Shown here: piece after piece, positions 51,221-60,476 of the stretch | How the letters are laid out: each line of letters starts with the position of its first letter | Numbering within the stretch: position 1 is the stretch's first letter | NCBI GenBank assembly: GCA_963664465.2 | Contig: CAXXSU010000004.1 | Span: forward strand, 124,001 to 188,000 | Origin: CAVOAK01 sp963664465 | Lineage (GTDB): Bacteria; Pseudomonadota; Alphaproteobacteria; UBA8366; CAVOAK01 | DNA: 64,000 bases | Direction of reading: 5' to 3' | The notes under the pieces: generated by a model | What the model was told of the DNA's origin: nothing | Databases searched by the model: none | What the model saw: only the letters and a program-made list of their open reading frames with translations | Position numbers and translations under genes: made by a program

Positions 51221-51397
51221 CTGCAACAAAAATGACCCGGCTTAACCGATCGGCTAGCCGAGTCATAAGACTGTCGTGACGGCTGGTTAGGTCCATCGTC
51301 TCCGACCGAATTCTTCGGCATTGGGGGGCAATTTGCCGAAGATCAGCGCAGAGATCGCCAACCGATCCTACTTCGAGCAACGAGCGCTTTGGTACTA

Positions 51398-52243
51398 GGG
51401 TCCGGACCCATTAAGGGGATTCCCAAAGCGGGGCTGGCATGATTCATTGTTTCCAGCGAGGAGGCGATGGAAATGTCGGATTTCTTTTGGTTTTCGGATG
51501 CGCAATGGGCTCGGATTGGGCCGCTTTTGCCGACGGATACGCGCGGCATGGCGCGCGTTGACGATCGCCGGGTGCTGAGCGGGATCGTCCATGCCCTGAG
51601 GAATGGCGGGCGCTGGGCCGACTGTCCGCGTGAGGTCTACGGACCGAAGAAGACGCTCTACAACCGCTTTGTACGCTGGGCGGAGCGCGGCATCTGGGAA
51701 CGGATATTCAGCGCGCTGGCGGGCGGCGAAGACGCCCCCGACCGGCTGTTCATCGATTCAACCTGCATCAAGGTTCATCGCTGCGCCGGCGGCGGAAAAG
51801 GGGGGCCTTGGCCCATGGCATCGGCCGCACCAAGGGGGGCCGCAACACCAAGCTCCACGCTGTCTGCGATGCGAAAGGCAGGCCCCTCGTCCTGCTCCTG
51901 ACACCAGGAAACGTCCATGATTGCAAGGTCGCCCAGCGCTGTATCGAAGCCATGCCGCCCGCCGCCGAACTCGTCGCCGACAAGGGCTATGACAGCAAAG
52001 CCCTGCGCGACTGGCTGGCAGAACGTGGAACCACGGCCGTCATCCCACCGCGCAAGAACCGCAAGGTCCAATACCATTATGACAAGACCGTCTACAGGCA
52101 GCGCAACATCATCGAGCGCATGTTTTGCCGCCTCAAGGACTGGCGCCGTATAGCCACCCGCTTCGACCGCAACATCAAAAACTTCATCGCCGCAATCGCC
52201 CTTGCCGCCGCCGTCATCTGGTGGCTGTAATGAGTCCGGACCC
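51398..52243 (+). mobile_element. IS5-family (IS427-group) insertion sequence
   Basis: The 846-bp element has inverted ends GGGTCCGGACCCATTA and, reversed, GGGTCCGGACTCATTA. TA is duplicated at the borders (51396-51397 and 52244-52245). The flanks, when joined, read like part of a small gene (SYFEQRA and CPEARAL), so the insertion may have split one. Confidence 0.88.
51467..52230 (+). CDS. IS5-family transposase in two overlapping frames
   Basis: The first frame (51467-51901) supplies the N-terminal domain: WFSDAQWARIGPLLPTDTRG, RRVLSGIVHALRNGGRWADC, and the first Asp in LFIDSTCIKVHR. The second frame (ending 52230) supplies LVADKGYDSKALRDWL and RQRNIIERMFCRLKDWRRIA with the second Asp and Glu. 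They join around a GGAAAAGGGGGG tract near 51796-51806, a normal slippage site in the IS427 group. Confidence 0.88.
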
Positions 52244-52372
52244 TAATATTCGGCATGTCCCGAGGCGCGTGCTCTGAGGATCTAAACACGCTGGTTGCGT
52301 GATTTATTCCAATTATCGAGAGACGCCGCTATCGGCCGTGCCCGCCGGTGGCCAAATCAGCTGGTGGCGCCG

Positions 52373-52879
52373 TCAGCCGTTGCTGCCGAACGCCGCCCAA
52401 AGAAGCGCCGAAAGCACGCCCGCAAGCGGCGGCAGGATTGCGGAAGAGGCGAACCGGATAAACCAAAACCGCACGCCCATCAACGGGACTTCCCAGGCGA
52501 TAACTCGATGAATGGCGATAACCGACCAAGCGGCAATAAAGGCCACCATCTGCGGTTCGCCGGCACCGTAGTTCATAAGTGCGATCACGAACGGAAAGGT
52601 GACGAACGGCCCACCGGGCAGGAACGAACCCAAAAACGATGATGTGGCGATACCTAAGAACCCGGACGCACCACCGATTAAACTGCCGATAACATCTTGC
52701 GGAATAAGCACGGCGACAAATCCTGCCGCCAGTAATGCGAGCGGCATTCGCACGGCAACCCGGCGTCCCTGAGTCACGAAGATCTGGAGCGCACGTCGAT
52801 AATCGGCGCCTGGTTTTCGCAGCACGACAATCCACAGAACGATCACCACCGACCAAAGGAATATTCCGGAGACAAGCAT
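52373..52879 (-). CDS. Half-size permease of the ArsP/DUF318 family, second gene
   Basis: The 168-residue protein has about four to five hydrophobic helices and one copy of the permease motif: FLPGGPFVTFPFVIALMNYG, then VAFIAAWSVIAIHRVIAWEVP. Typical ArsP/YraQ permeases are about 300-350 residues with two such motifs. Here each motif is on its own gene, and this gene lies four bases after its partner. I infer a heterodimeric inner-membrane transporter; the substrate is not known. The Cys residues used by ArsP for organoarsenicals are not visible. Confidence 0.78.
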   Translation of the reverse strand: MLVSGIFLWSVVIVLWIVVLRKPGADYRRALQIFVTQGRRVAVRMPLALLAAGFVAVLIPQDVIGSLIGGASGFLGIATSSFLGSFLPGGPFVTFPFVIALMNYGAGEPQMVAFIAAWSVIAIHRVIAWEVPLMGVRFWFIRFASSAILPPLAGVLSALLWAAFGSNG

Positions 52880-52883
52880 TTGG

Positions 52884-53513
52884 TTAGCTCTTCACCGGCT
52901 CAGAACGCGCCCACATGCGCGCAAAGAATTGGCGGGCAATCAGGCCAGCAATAAACGGCAGCGGGATCGAAGCCACGAAGCGGATAATCAGGAAGTCCGG
53001 CTCAAAAAACGGAATTTCCCATACCAGCATACGATTGATGCCAATCACTGACCAAGCGGTGATGAAGGTCACCATCGTGCCGATGTCAGCGCCGGCTCGC
53101 TGCAGGGCAAGTACGATCGGAAACGACGAGAATGGACCGCCAGGTGTCATCGCGCCGGCAACGGTCGCCAAAAGCAAACCCCTGAAGCCGGAGCTCGTTC
53201 CGAGCCAACGGGCGACGAGCTCCTTCGGCACGAGAATTTCGACGAGCCCGGCAAGCATGAGGCCCGCCACAATCATTGGCACAATCTGAAGGATGAGTCG
53301 CAGATCCGAACGAATTGCCTGTTCAACGGCTGAACTCCCCAAGTAATGCCAGCAGGCGATGCCAGCGCAGAGAGCGAGCGCCGCCAAAATGAGCGTATCG
53401 GTCGCGATGAACCGTCTGCGTGCGGGCACCGTGGCCGCATCGCTAGCCGGTTTTGCACCGGCCTCTTCATTTTCCTGGTCGGACTTGGGAGAGATTTTCG
53501 GAGTTTCGTTCAT
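52884..53513 (-). CDS. Half-size permease of the ArsP/DUF318 family, first gene
   Basis: The start at 53513 (MNETPKISPKSDQENEEAGA) gives 209 residues with a charged cytoplasmic N-terminus of about 35 residues and then five hydrophobic helices. The permease motif reads MTPGGPFSSFPIVLALQRAG followed by TFITAWSVIGINRMLVWEIP. This is clearly parallel to the downstream gene (PGGPF, AWSVI, R, WE-P). The pair is translationally close. What it carries is unknown. Confidence 0.78.
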   Translation of the reverse strand: MNETPKISPKSDQENEEAGAKPASDAATVPARRRFIATDTLILAALALCAGIACWHYLGSSAVEQAIRSDLRLILQIVPMIVAGLMLAGLVEILVPKELVARWLGTSSGFRGLLLATVAGAMTPGGPFSSFPIVLALQRAGADIGTMVTFITAWSVIGINRMLVWEIPFFEPDFLIIRFVASIPLPFIAGLIARQFFARMWARSEPVKS

Positions 53514-53987
53514 AGGACCTCGTTTCACACCCAACTAAAAAATCTCGCCCTACCGTCAAATCGACTATACGCGATCAGAGCACGCAATATCGAATATCCG
53601 GCCAAAGACCGCGGCGATTCCAAACGAATCCAAATACACCGGTCGGGCGCTTGCATTTGCGACACCGGCAAATATTGCGCTGGTTTGGCGAGCCTCGTAA
53701 GCGGCTCAGGATGCAACTGCGACGCCGTTACAACCGAACACGGCAATGTTACAATTTCTTACAAGAACCCGCAGTCGCCCAAGGGGATTGTGGAGATTTG
53801 ACGTACGAACAGTTTCGGGAACCATAAGAACCGACGAGAAGTGACAAAGCCCTTCTTATGTGCGTCGAAATGCTGGCGCGATGTAGGTCTTATCAAACTT
53901 CTCAATGGGCAGAGAGCAAATCTTGGTGAGCGATGGCAGGAGACTGCCTAAACCGCATGTTATCCACGGATGTTAGACGGTGATGTA

Positions 53988-54143
53988 GCTGATGAATGTC
54001 TGCTGTATCAGGCGGTCGTAAAATACATGACCAGGCGAGCGCGGCATCTCCGACCAGCTCACCATCAAGTCCCCCTGACGATCCTTGCAGACTTTGGCAA
54101 GTGCTGATGAATGTCTGCTGTATCATGCAGACTTTGGCAAGTG
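53988..54143. repeat. Small tandem repeat enclosing an IS1182 scrap
   Basis: The 23-bp GCTGATGAATGTCTGC...ATCA occurs at 53988-54010 and 54103-54125. The 18-bp TGCAGACTTTGGCAAGTG occurs at 54086-54103 and 54126-54143, giving a 40-bp period. Between the first pair, 54009-54086 is a reversed 78-bp piece of the IS1182 transposase gene (equal to 6598-6675). The remainder of 53514-53987 shows nothing I can support. Confidence 0.75.
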
Positions 54144-54169
54144 AAGCAGGATGATGGCAATATTGAACC

Positions 54170-55336
54170 ATGCCTGACGGGCGCGAACTGATTACGATCA
54201 AGGTTGTCAAATCGATCGACCAGGTAGAGGCGATCGAATGGGACGCCTGTGCCGGATCGGAAAACCCGTTTGTGTCCCACGCTTTTTTGAACGCTCTCGA
54301 GAAGAGTGGTGCTGTCGATGTGGAGTCCGGGTGGGTACCCCATCATCTGATCATGGTAGATCAGACTGATCGACTCTATGGCGCGGCGCCGATGTATCTG
54401 AAGAGTCACTCCTACGGAGAATATGTATTCGATCACGGCTGGGCGGACGCGTACGAGCGCGCTGGTGGTCGCTATTACCCCAAGCTGATCGCGGCAATTC
54501 CTTTCACACCGGTTACTGGACCAAGGCTATTAACCCGTTCCGACACGGAAACCGGCGAAGTCGAGGAGGCGCTCTGCGCCGGAATGATTGAGATCGCCAA
54601 CCGCTATCAGCTTTCGTCCGTCCATGTCACGTTTGCCGAGCAGGCTCACGCCGCATGCCTGGAACGGGCGGGATTTGTCGTCCGCCATAGCCATCAATAC
54701 CATTGGATGAATCGGGACTACGAAAGTTTTGATGCGTTCCTAGCCAACCTCACCAGCCGCAAACGCAAGACTATCCGAAAAGAAAGGCAACGCATCGCCG
54801 ACGCGGGCATAACCTTCAATGCACTAACCGGGCCGGAACTTACGGCCGGGCATTGGGATACATTCTACGAGTTTTACGCGGACACCTATGATCGTAAGTG
54901 GGGGGTCCCGTATCTAAACCGTGAATTCTTCGAGTATGTGAACGAGACGATGGCCGAACGCCTCGTGCTGATCATGGCCTATGAAGAAGGACATCCGATC
55001 GCCGGCGCCTTCAACCTGCTCGGAGACGACGCAATTTATGGACGCAATTGGGGCTGTAGCCATCGCTATAAGTTTTTACATTTCGAAACTTGTTATTATC
55101 AGGCAATTGATTTTGCTATTTCTCATGGTCTTGCACGAGTAGAGGCGGGTACGCAGGGTCCACATAAGATTCAACGCGGTTATGAACCAGTGCAGACGTT
55201 TAGCGCTCACTGGATCAGAGACTCCGGATTTCGCGATGCTGTCGAAAGCTTCCTTAAGCGCGAACGAGCAATGGAATCTGAAGAAATGAACTATCTCACG
55301 GACCACACCCCGTTCCGCAACGAAGATGGACAATAA
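54170..55336 (+). CDS. FemAB/GNAT-like protein (DUF482 family)
   Basis: The 388-residue protein has two GNAT-fold halves: NPFVSHAFLNALEKSGAVDV with PHHLIMVD early, then a segment rich in Arg-Lys (NLTSRKRKTIRKERQRIAD), TFYEFYADTYDRKWGVPYLN, and GDDAIYGRNWGCSHRYKFLH followed by FETCYYQAIDFA. This is the peptidoglycan-biosynthesis/recognition DUF482 group related to FemAB aminoacyl transferases. The substrate is unknown. Its stop is four bases from the downstream regulator gene, so they are co-transcribed. Confidence 0.85.
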   Translation: MPDGRELITIKVVKSIDQVEAIEWDACAGSENPFVSHAFLNALEKSGAVDVESGWVPHHLIMVDQTDRLYGAAPMYLKSHSYGEYVFDHGWADAYERAGGRYYPKLIAAIPFTPVTGPRLLTRSDTETGEVEEALCAGMIEIANRYQLSSVHVTFAEQAHAACLERAGFVVRHSHQYHWMNRDYESFDAFLANLTSRKRKTIRKERQRIADAGITFNALTGPELTAGHWDTFYEFYADTYDRKWGVPYLNREFFEYVNETMAERLVLIMAYEEGHPIAGAFNLLGDDAIYGRNWGCSHRYKFLHFETCYYQAIDFAISHGLARVEAGTQGPHKIQRGYEPVQTFSAHWIRDSGFRDAVESFLKRERAMESEEMNYLTDHTPFRNEDGQ

Positions 55337-55339
55337 GCG

Positions 55340-56608
55340 ATGACAGAGCGTGAGCTGGTTCTGGTTGAAGAAGATGCCGAGGAAGCCGCCCGGCTAACCG
55401 CGCAACTCGGCCAGTTCGGCTATTCGGTGCGTCAACTGGATCGGAAGGCAATTTCAGGATCCAACACCGACAATGCTGCTGCTCTTCTCGTTGCCGTAAA
55501 GTCCGACAAACACGGACGTCAAAATATCACAACGCTTGAAAAATTACGAAAGAATGGCAGCGCATTACCGCCAGTGATCTTTATTGCCCGTGACCTGGAA
55601 CTGACAACGCGCATCAAGGCCACCCGAGCCGGGGCAGCGGCTTTCCTCAGCCGCCCGGTCAACATATTGGAGCTGATTGACGCCATCGACGGACTTCAGG
55701 AACAAGAAGAAGAGGAACCGTTCCGGGTCTTGGTAGTCGATGACGATCCAGGCCTGTCGAACTATTACACATCCGTCCTCGAAGCGGCTGGGATCGAAGT
55801 CCTCGTTGTCAACGACCCACTCTCCATGTTGGAGCCGCTCGGCGATTTCCGGCCTGAGCTGATCGTCATGGATCTCTATATGCCGAATTGTCACGGCAAG
55901 GAGCTGGCAGCAGCAATTCGGCAGGAGCACGCCTACTTGCCAATTCCGATCGTCTTCCTTTCAGTCGAGGACGACACGACGAAACAACTCGACGTGATGA
56001 CGATCGGGGGTGACGACTTTTTGGTTAAGCCCATTTATCCCGATCACTTGGTCGCTGCGGTTGTTACGCGCGCGCGCCGGTTCAGGGCGCTCCGGGCTCT
56101 CATGGTCCGCGATAGCCTGACTGGCCTACTCAACCACACGACGACCAACGAGCAGACGAAGATTGAACTTGCCCGGGTGCGACGCATCAATCAGTCGCTT
56201 ACATTCGCACTGCTCGACATCGATCATTTCAAATTGGTCAACGACCAGTACGGCCATCCTGCCGGCGATAGGGTTATCAAAAGTCTATCGAACTTACTCA
56301 AGCAAAGGCTGCGCGCAACCGATGTAATCGGCCGCTATGGCGGTGAAGAATTCGCGGTTGTGTTGCCGGACGCGGACGCTGAGACAGCTACAAGGATTCT
56401 CGATGAGGTTCGACAATCGTTTGCGGATATTCGCCATCAGCATGATGGCGGGGACTTTGCAGTAACGCTTAGTGGCGGGATCGCCACATATCCGGAATAT
56501 TCTGAAGTCGCGCACCTGGTCGATGCAGCAGACAAGGCACTCTACGAGGCCAAGAGTAGCGGCCGCAACCAGGTCACACGCGCTGCCAGCGCTCCACCGG
56601 CGGTCTGA
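55340..56608 (+). CDS. PleD-like diguanylate cyclase with two receiver domains
   Basis: The 422-residue protein makes cyclic di-GMP. The first receiver (about 1-115) has EED near the N-terminus but lacks the usual phospho-acceptor Asp (LLVAVKSDKHG), so it is degenerate. The second (about 128-245) is canonical, with LVVDDDPG, the acceptor in LIVMDLYMP and LVKPI. The C-terminal GGDEF domain reads GRYGGEEFAVVLPDAD, with an inhibitory site RATD five residues upstream. Phosphorylation of the second receiver probably controls dimerisation, as in PleD. Confidence 0.93.
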   Translation: MTERELVLVEEDAEEAARLTAQLGQFGYSVRQLDRKAISGSNTDNAAALLVAVKSDKHGRQNITTLEKLRKNGSALPPVIFIARDLELTTRIKATRAGAAAFLSRPVNILELIDAIDGLQEQEEEEPFRVLVVDDDPGLSNYYTSVLEAAGIEVLVVNDPLSMLEPLGDFRPELIVMDLYMPNCHGKELAAAIRQEHAYLPIPIVFLSVEDDTTKQLDVMTIGGDDFLVKPIYPDHLVAAVVTRARRFRALRALMVRDSLTGLLNHTTTNEQTKIELARVRRINQSLTFALLDIDHFKLVNDQYGHPAGDRVIKSLSNLLKQRLRATDVIGRYGGEEFAVVLPDADAETATRILDEVRQSFADIRHQHDGGDFAVTLSGGIATYPEYSEVAHLVDAADKALYEAKSSGRNQVTRAASAPPAV

Positions 56609-56682
56609 GGAACCCAACATTTGGGACTGTGATAGGAATACAAAGACGGAGTCGCTGAAGCGACGTCAGCTTTAACCGCAAG

Positions 56683-58977
56683 TTAGTTCTCGACGAGCGC
56701 CGGTACTTTAGGCTTTCCTATCAAGGGCTTGGGGAAAGTAAACGTGAACTTGTCGTCCTTGACGTCGACCCGAACAATGCCACCCTTCACAAGTTTGCCA
56801 AACAACAATTCTTCAGCGAGCGGCTTCTTAACGTGCTCCTGAATAATCCGCGCCAACGGCCGCGCACCATAATTGCGATCATAGCCCTTCTCTGCAAGCC
56901 ACTTCCGCGCGGACTCCGATAGCTCGATGGTGACGTTGCGATCGGCGAGTTGAGCTTCGAGCTGCATGATGAATTTTTCGACGACCTGACCGACGACTTC
57001 CGGAGTCAGCGCCTCGAAGCCGATCACCGCATCCAAGCGATTGCGAAACTCAGGCGAGAACATCCGATTGATCGCTTCTTCATCCTCGCCGCTCCGCTCT
57101 TCCCGGCCGAAGCCGATAGCCGGCTTTGCCAACTCAGCCGCACCGGCATTCGTCGTCATGATTAGTACGGCGTTGCGGAAATCGACGGCCTTGCCATTGT
57201 GGTCGGTGAGCTTACCGTGATCCATGATCTGCAACAGGATACTGAATAGATCTGGATGCGCCTTCTCGATCTCGTCCAACAGCAGCACGGCGTGCGGGTG
57301 CTGATCAATCGCGTCGGTGAGCAGACCACCCTGATCGAACCCTACATAGCCTGGCGGAGCGCCAAGCAGGCGGCTGACACTATGGCGCTCCATATACTCC
57401 GACATATCGAAGCGGATCAGCTCGATAGCCATAACATGGGCCAGTTGACGCGCTACCTCTGTCTTGCCGACACCGGTGGGGCCGGAGAACAAGTAACTGC
57501 CAATCGGTTTCTCCGGCTCGCGCAGGCCGGCGCGGGATAACTTGATAGCTGTCGCGAGCTCGCCGATCGCGCGGTCTTGACCGAATACGACCGTCTTCAG
57601 ATCACGCTCAAGACTGAGCAATGCAGATTTATCGTCCTTGGAAACATTTTTCGGCGGTATGCGTGCGATTTTCGCGACAATCGACTCGATATCTTTCACC
57701 CCGATCGTCTTTTTACGCCGCGACTCCGGCACCAACATCTGCGCTGCGCCGACCTCGTCGATGATGTCGATCGCCTTGTCCGGCAATTTCCGGTCGTGGA
57801 TGTATCGTTCCGCCATCTCGACAGCGGTACGAAGCGCTTCGGCAGTATAACGAACCTTGTGGTGTTCTTCGTAATACGGCTTCAGACCCTTGAGTATCTT
57901 CACCGAGTCTTCGAGTGACGGCTCGACGACGTCGATCTTCTGGAATCGCCTGACAAGTGCCCGGTCCTTCTCGAAGTAATTGCGGAACTCCTTGTAGGTG
58001 GTTGAACCGATACAGCGCAGCGTTCCGCCCGCCAGCGCAGGTTTCAGAAGGTTTGACGCATCCATCGCACCGCCGCTGGTCGCGCCGGCACCGATCACCG
58101 TATGAATTTCATCGATAAAAAGCACGGCACCTTCGGTGTTCTCGAGTTCGCGCAATACCGCCTTTAATCGTTCCTCGAAATCGCCCCGGTAGCGGGTCCC
58201 AGCCAATAGCGAGCCCATATCGAGCGCAAATATCGTCGCATCCTTGAGCACATCGGGAACTTCTGAGAGTGTTATCCGGCGCGCGAGACCTTCGCAAATC
58301 GCCGTTTTTCCAACACCGGAGTCGCCGACATAAAGCGGATTGTTCTTGGTTCGCCGACAGAGGATCTGAATCGTTCGCTCGATCTCAAGTTGACGCCCGA
58401 TCAACGGGTCGATGCGCCCATCTTCCGCTTTCTTGTTAAGATTGACGCAATAGGCATCGAGCGCTTCGTTACCTCGTTTACCTGTCTTTTCGACCGGCGC
58501 GTCTTCGTCAGCGCCGTTCGGTGCTTCGCTTTCAGATTCGGTCGCAACCTTGGCGATCCCATGGCTGATGTAATTAACGGCGTCAAAGCGCGTCATATCC
58601 TGTTCATGAAGGAAGTAGACCGCGTGGCTCTCGCGTTCGGAGAAAATTGCGACCAAAACGTTCGCACCCGTCACTTCTTCCCGGCCTGAGGACTGCACGT
58701 GGATTGCGGCGCGCTGCAACACCCGTTGGAATCCGGCCGTTGGCTTTGGATCCTCCGGCAAGCTCGCGACAAGCCCAGCGAGTTCATTGTCGAGATATCC
58801 GGACAGTTCGCCCCGCAACTTATCGAGGTCGACACCACAAGCGCGAAGCACCGCAACCGCGTCCTGATCCTCCACCAACGCCAGAAGCAAATGCTCCAAC
58901 GTCGCGTATTCGTGCCGGCGGTCGCCCGCATAAGCGAGCGCGCGGTGAAGCGTTTCCTCTAAATTACGTGACAGCAC
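56683..58977 (-). CDS. clpA: ClpA, ATP-dependent unfoldase subunit of ClpAP
   Basis: The 764-residue protein has an N-terminal Clp repeat domain (MLSRNLEETLHRALAYAGDR), two AAA+ modules with Walker A GDSGVGKTA and GPTGVGKTE, Walker B in AVLFIDEIHTV and VLLLDEIEKAH, and IGF-type loop SKPAIGFGREERSG for ClpP docking (seen as AKPAIGFGREE). It unfolds substrates for ClpP. It follows clpS by six bases on the same strand. clpP is not in the window. Confidence 0.96.
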   Translation of the reverse strand: MLSRNLEETLHRALAYAGDRRHEYATLEHLLLALVEDQDAVAVLRACGVDLDKLRGELSGYLDNELAGLVASLPEDPKPTAGFQRVLQRAAIHVQSSGREEVTGANVLVAIFSERESHAVYFLHEQDMTRFDAVNYISHGIAKVATESESEAPNGADEDAPVEKTGKRGNEALDAYCVNLNKKAEDGRIDPLIGRQLEIERTIQILCRRTKNNPLYVGDSGVGKTAICEGLARRITLSEVPDVLKDATIFALDMGSLLAGTRYRGDFEERLKAVLRELENTEGAVLFIDEIHTVIGAGATSGGAMDASNLLKPALAGGTLRCIGSTTYKEFRNYFEKDRALVRRFQKIDVVEPSLEDSVKILKGLKPYYEEHHKVRYTAEALRTAVEMAERYIHDRKLPDKAIDIIDEVGAAQMLVPESRRKKTIGVKDIESIVAKIARIPPKNVSKDDKSALLSLERDLKTVVFGQDRAIGELATAIKLSRAGLREPEKPIGSYLFSGPTGVGKTEVARQLAHVMAIELIRFDMSEYMERHSVSRLLGAPPGYVGFDQGGLLTDAIDQHPHAVLLLDEIEKAHPDLFSILLQIMDHGKLTDHNGKAVDFRNAVLIMTTNAGAAELAKPAIGFGREERSGEDEEAINRMFSPEFRNRLDAVIGFEALTPEVVGQVVEKFIMQLEAQLADRNVTIELSESARKWLAEKGYDRNYGARPLARIIQEHVKKPLAEELLFGKLVKGGIVRVDVKDDKFTFTFPKPLIGKPKVPALVEN

Positions 58978-58983
58978 CGTCGG

Positions 58984-59310
58984 TCATTCCTTTTCTAGCG
59001 TACACTGGAGTGGATGTTGATTCTTGCGCGCTGCATCCATGACCTGATTAACCTTGGTCTCCGCAACTTCGTAGGTAAAGACCCCGCAAATACCGACCCC
59101 GCGACGGTGAACGTGAAGCATTATCTGCATCGCTTCCTCCCTGCGCTTAGCGAAGACCCGCTCAAGAACCTGCACGACGAACTCCATCGGAGTATAGTCG
59201 TCGTTCAGCATCAGCACCTTGTACATCGACGGTTTCTTGGTCTTCGGCTTGGCCTTAACTACCACGCCGGTCTTTAGATCACCATCTCCGTCGTTGCGCG
59301 AATCGCGCAT
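58984..59310 (-). CDS. clpS: ClpS, N-degron adaptor
   Basis: The 108-residue adaptor delivers proteins with N-terminal Leu, Phe, Tyr or Trp to ClpA. Motifs are YKVLMLNDDYTPMEFVVQVL, where the Asn-Asp-Asp-Tyr-Thr-Pro binds the substrate amino group, and MQIMLHVHRRGVGICGVFTY. The N-terminal 25 residues are charged. It is the first gene of the clpS-clpA pair. I see nothing in 59311-59511. Confidence 0.95.
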   Translation of the reverse strand: MRDSRNDGDGDLKTGVVVKAKPKTKKPSMYKVLMLNDDYTPMEFVVQVLERVFAKRREEAMQIMLHVHRRGVGICGVFTYEVAETKVNQVMDAARKNQHPLQCTLEKE

Positions 59311-59511
59311 TCCATCACCGACTGGTTACTCTCCAACTACCATATAATATTGGATTTCCTAACGAATGGAAAAGGCCCTTAAGTGGTAAAATCAAAAAAC
59401 TGTGTGCACATTTCCTCGCTGCGGTCCATATGTCGGAGTTGAAGTGCTATGCGGCGATTGCATGATCGTCGACGAACCAATCATTGCTACAGCCGATGAG
59501 GCATAATCTAG

Positions 59512-60287
59512 GTGCTAACCCACCTGCATCGACAGTTGGTCCAAATTAACCAGGAAGAAACGCCAGCGGCGACCGTTTACGGTGCAGCCACAGGCGCCTT
59601 ACACACTGTCCGAACTGCAAAATCGGGGGCCCGCTTCCATTGTCCAATATGTCGCGGATGGTACCGCAGTTTTTTGCCGTTCGGCCTCAATCAGAGACGC
59701 CATGCACGATGTCCCGGGTGTGGCTCCTCGAAAGGCATCGCTTCCTTTGGCTGTATTTGGAAGATCACCTGCATCTGACCCAGCGTCGGTCCAAAATTCT
59801 CCATGTTGCGCCCGAACTTCCGATACGCAGCATACTGTCGCGGCTGCCGAACATTAGCTATGCGACGATCGATCTCTACGATCCTGGGGCAGCCCAACAA
59901 ATGGACCTCACGGATCTCGCATTCGATTCGGAAATGTTCGATGTGATAATCTGCAGCCACGTGCTGGAACACATCGAAAATGATTACAGCGCCATGCAAG
60001 AAATGGCGCGCGTCTTACGTCCAAAGGGTCGCGCGATTGTCCTTGTGCCCGTCGACCCCAAACGAGACAGCACCTACGAGGATGCCTCAATTACGGCACC
60101 GAGCGAGAGACTCATTGCGTTCGGACATCCCTATCACGTCCGTATCTGTGGCAATGACTATGCAAACAGGCTGGCCGACGCTGGGTTCCAAGTGTCCAAG
60201 ATCCTCAGCACATCGCTCATGCCGCACCGCCGACGGATACAGCGAATCAATAAAACTATCCTGTACGACTGCAAACGGTCGACTTGA
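59512..60287 (+). pseudogene. Class I SAM methyltransferase with one frameshift
   Basis: Frame 1 (GTG 59512) supplies RFHCPICRGWYRSFLPFGLN and then RRHARCPGCGS, an N-terminal zinc ribbon. Frame 2 continues with LERHRFLWLYLEDH, ILHVAPE and FDVIICSHVLEHIENDY to the stop at 60287. In intact relatives the ribbon ends CGS-LERH in a single frame. Here one base is missing after TGTGGCTC (around 59735). The whole is about 258 residues when joined. Either the gene is broken or the assembly has an error. Confidence 0.75.
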
Positions 60288-60476
60288 TCAATTAGACGGG
60301 TTGATCCTGCACTTCGATGAACCCTTGAATGAGCAGAAATATCACTGATCCTTCATTCACAATGCAACAAATCCTTGAAATCGAGAGTATTTGATAGACA
60401 AAACGCATCATTTTCTTTATATATATTGTCAGAAGTCCTGCCGTGAAGAGACCAATACAACAAAAGAGTCCCGGCC

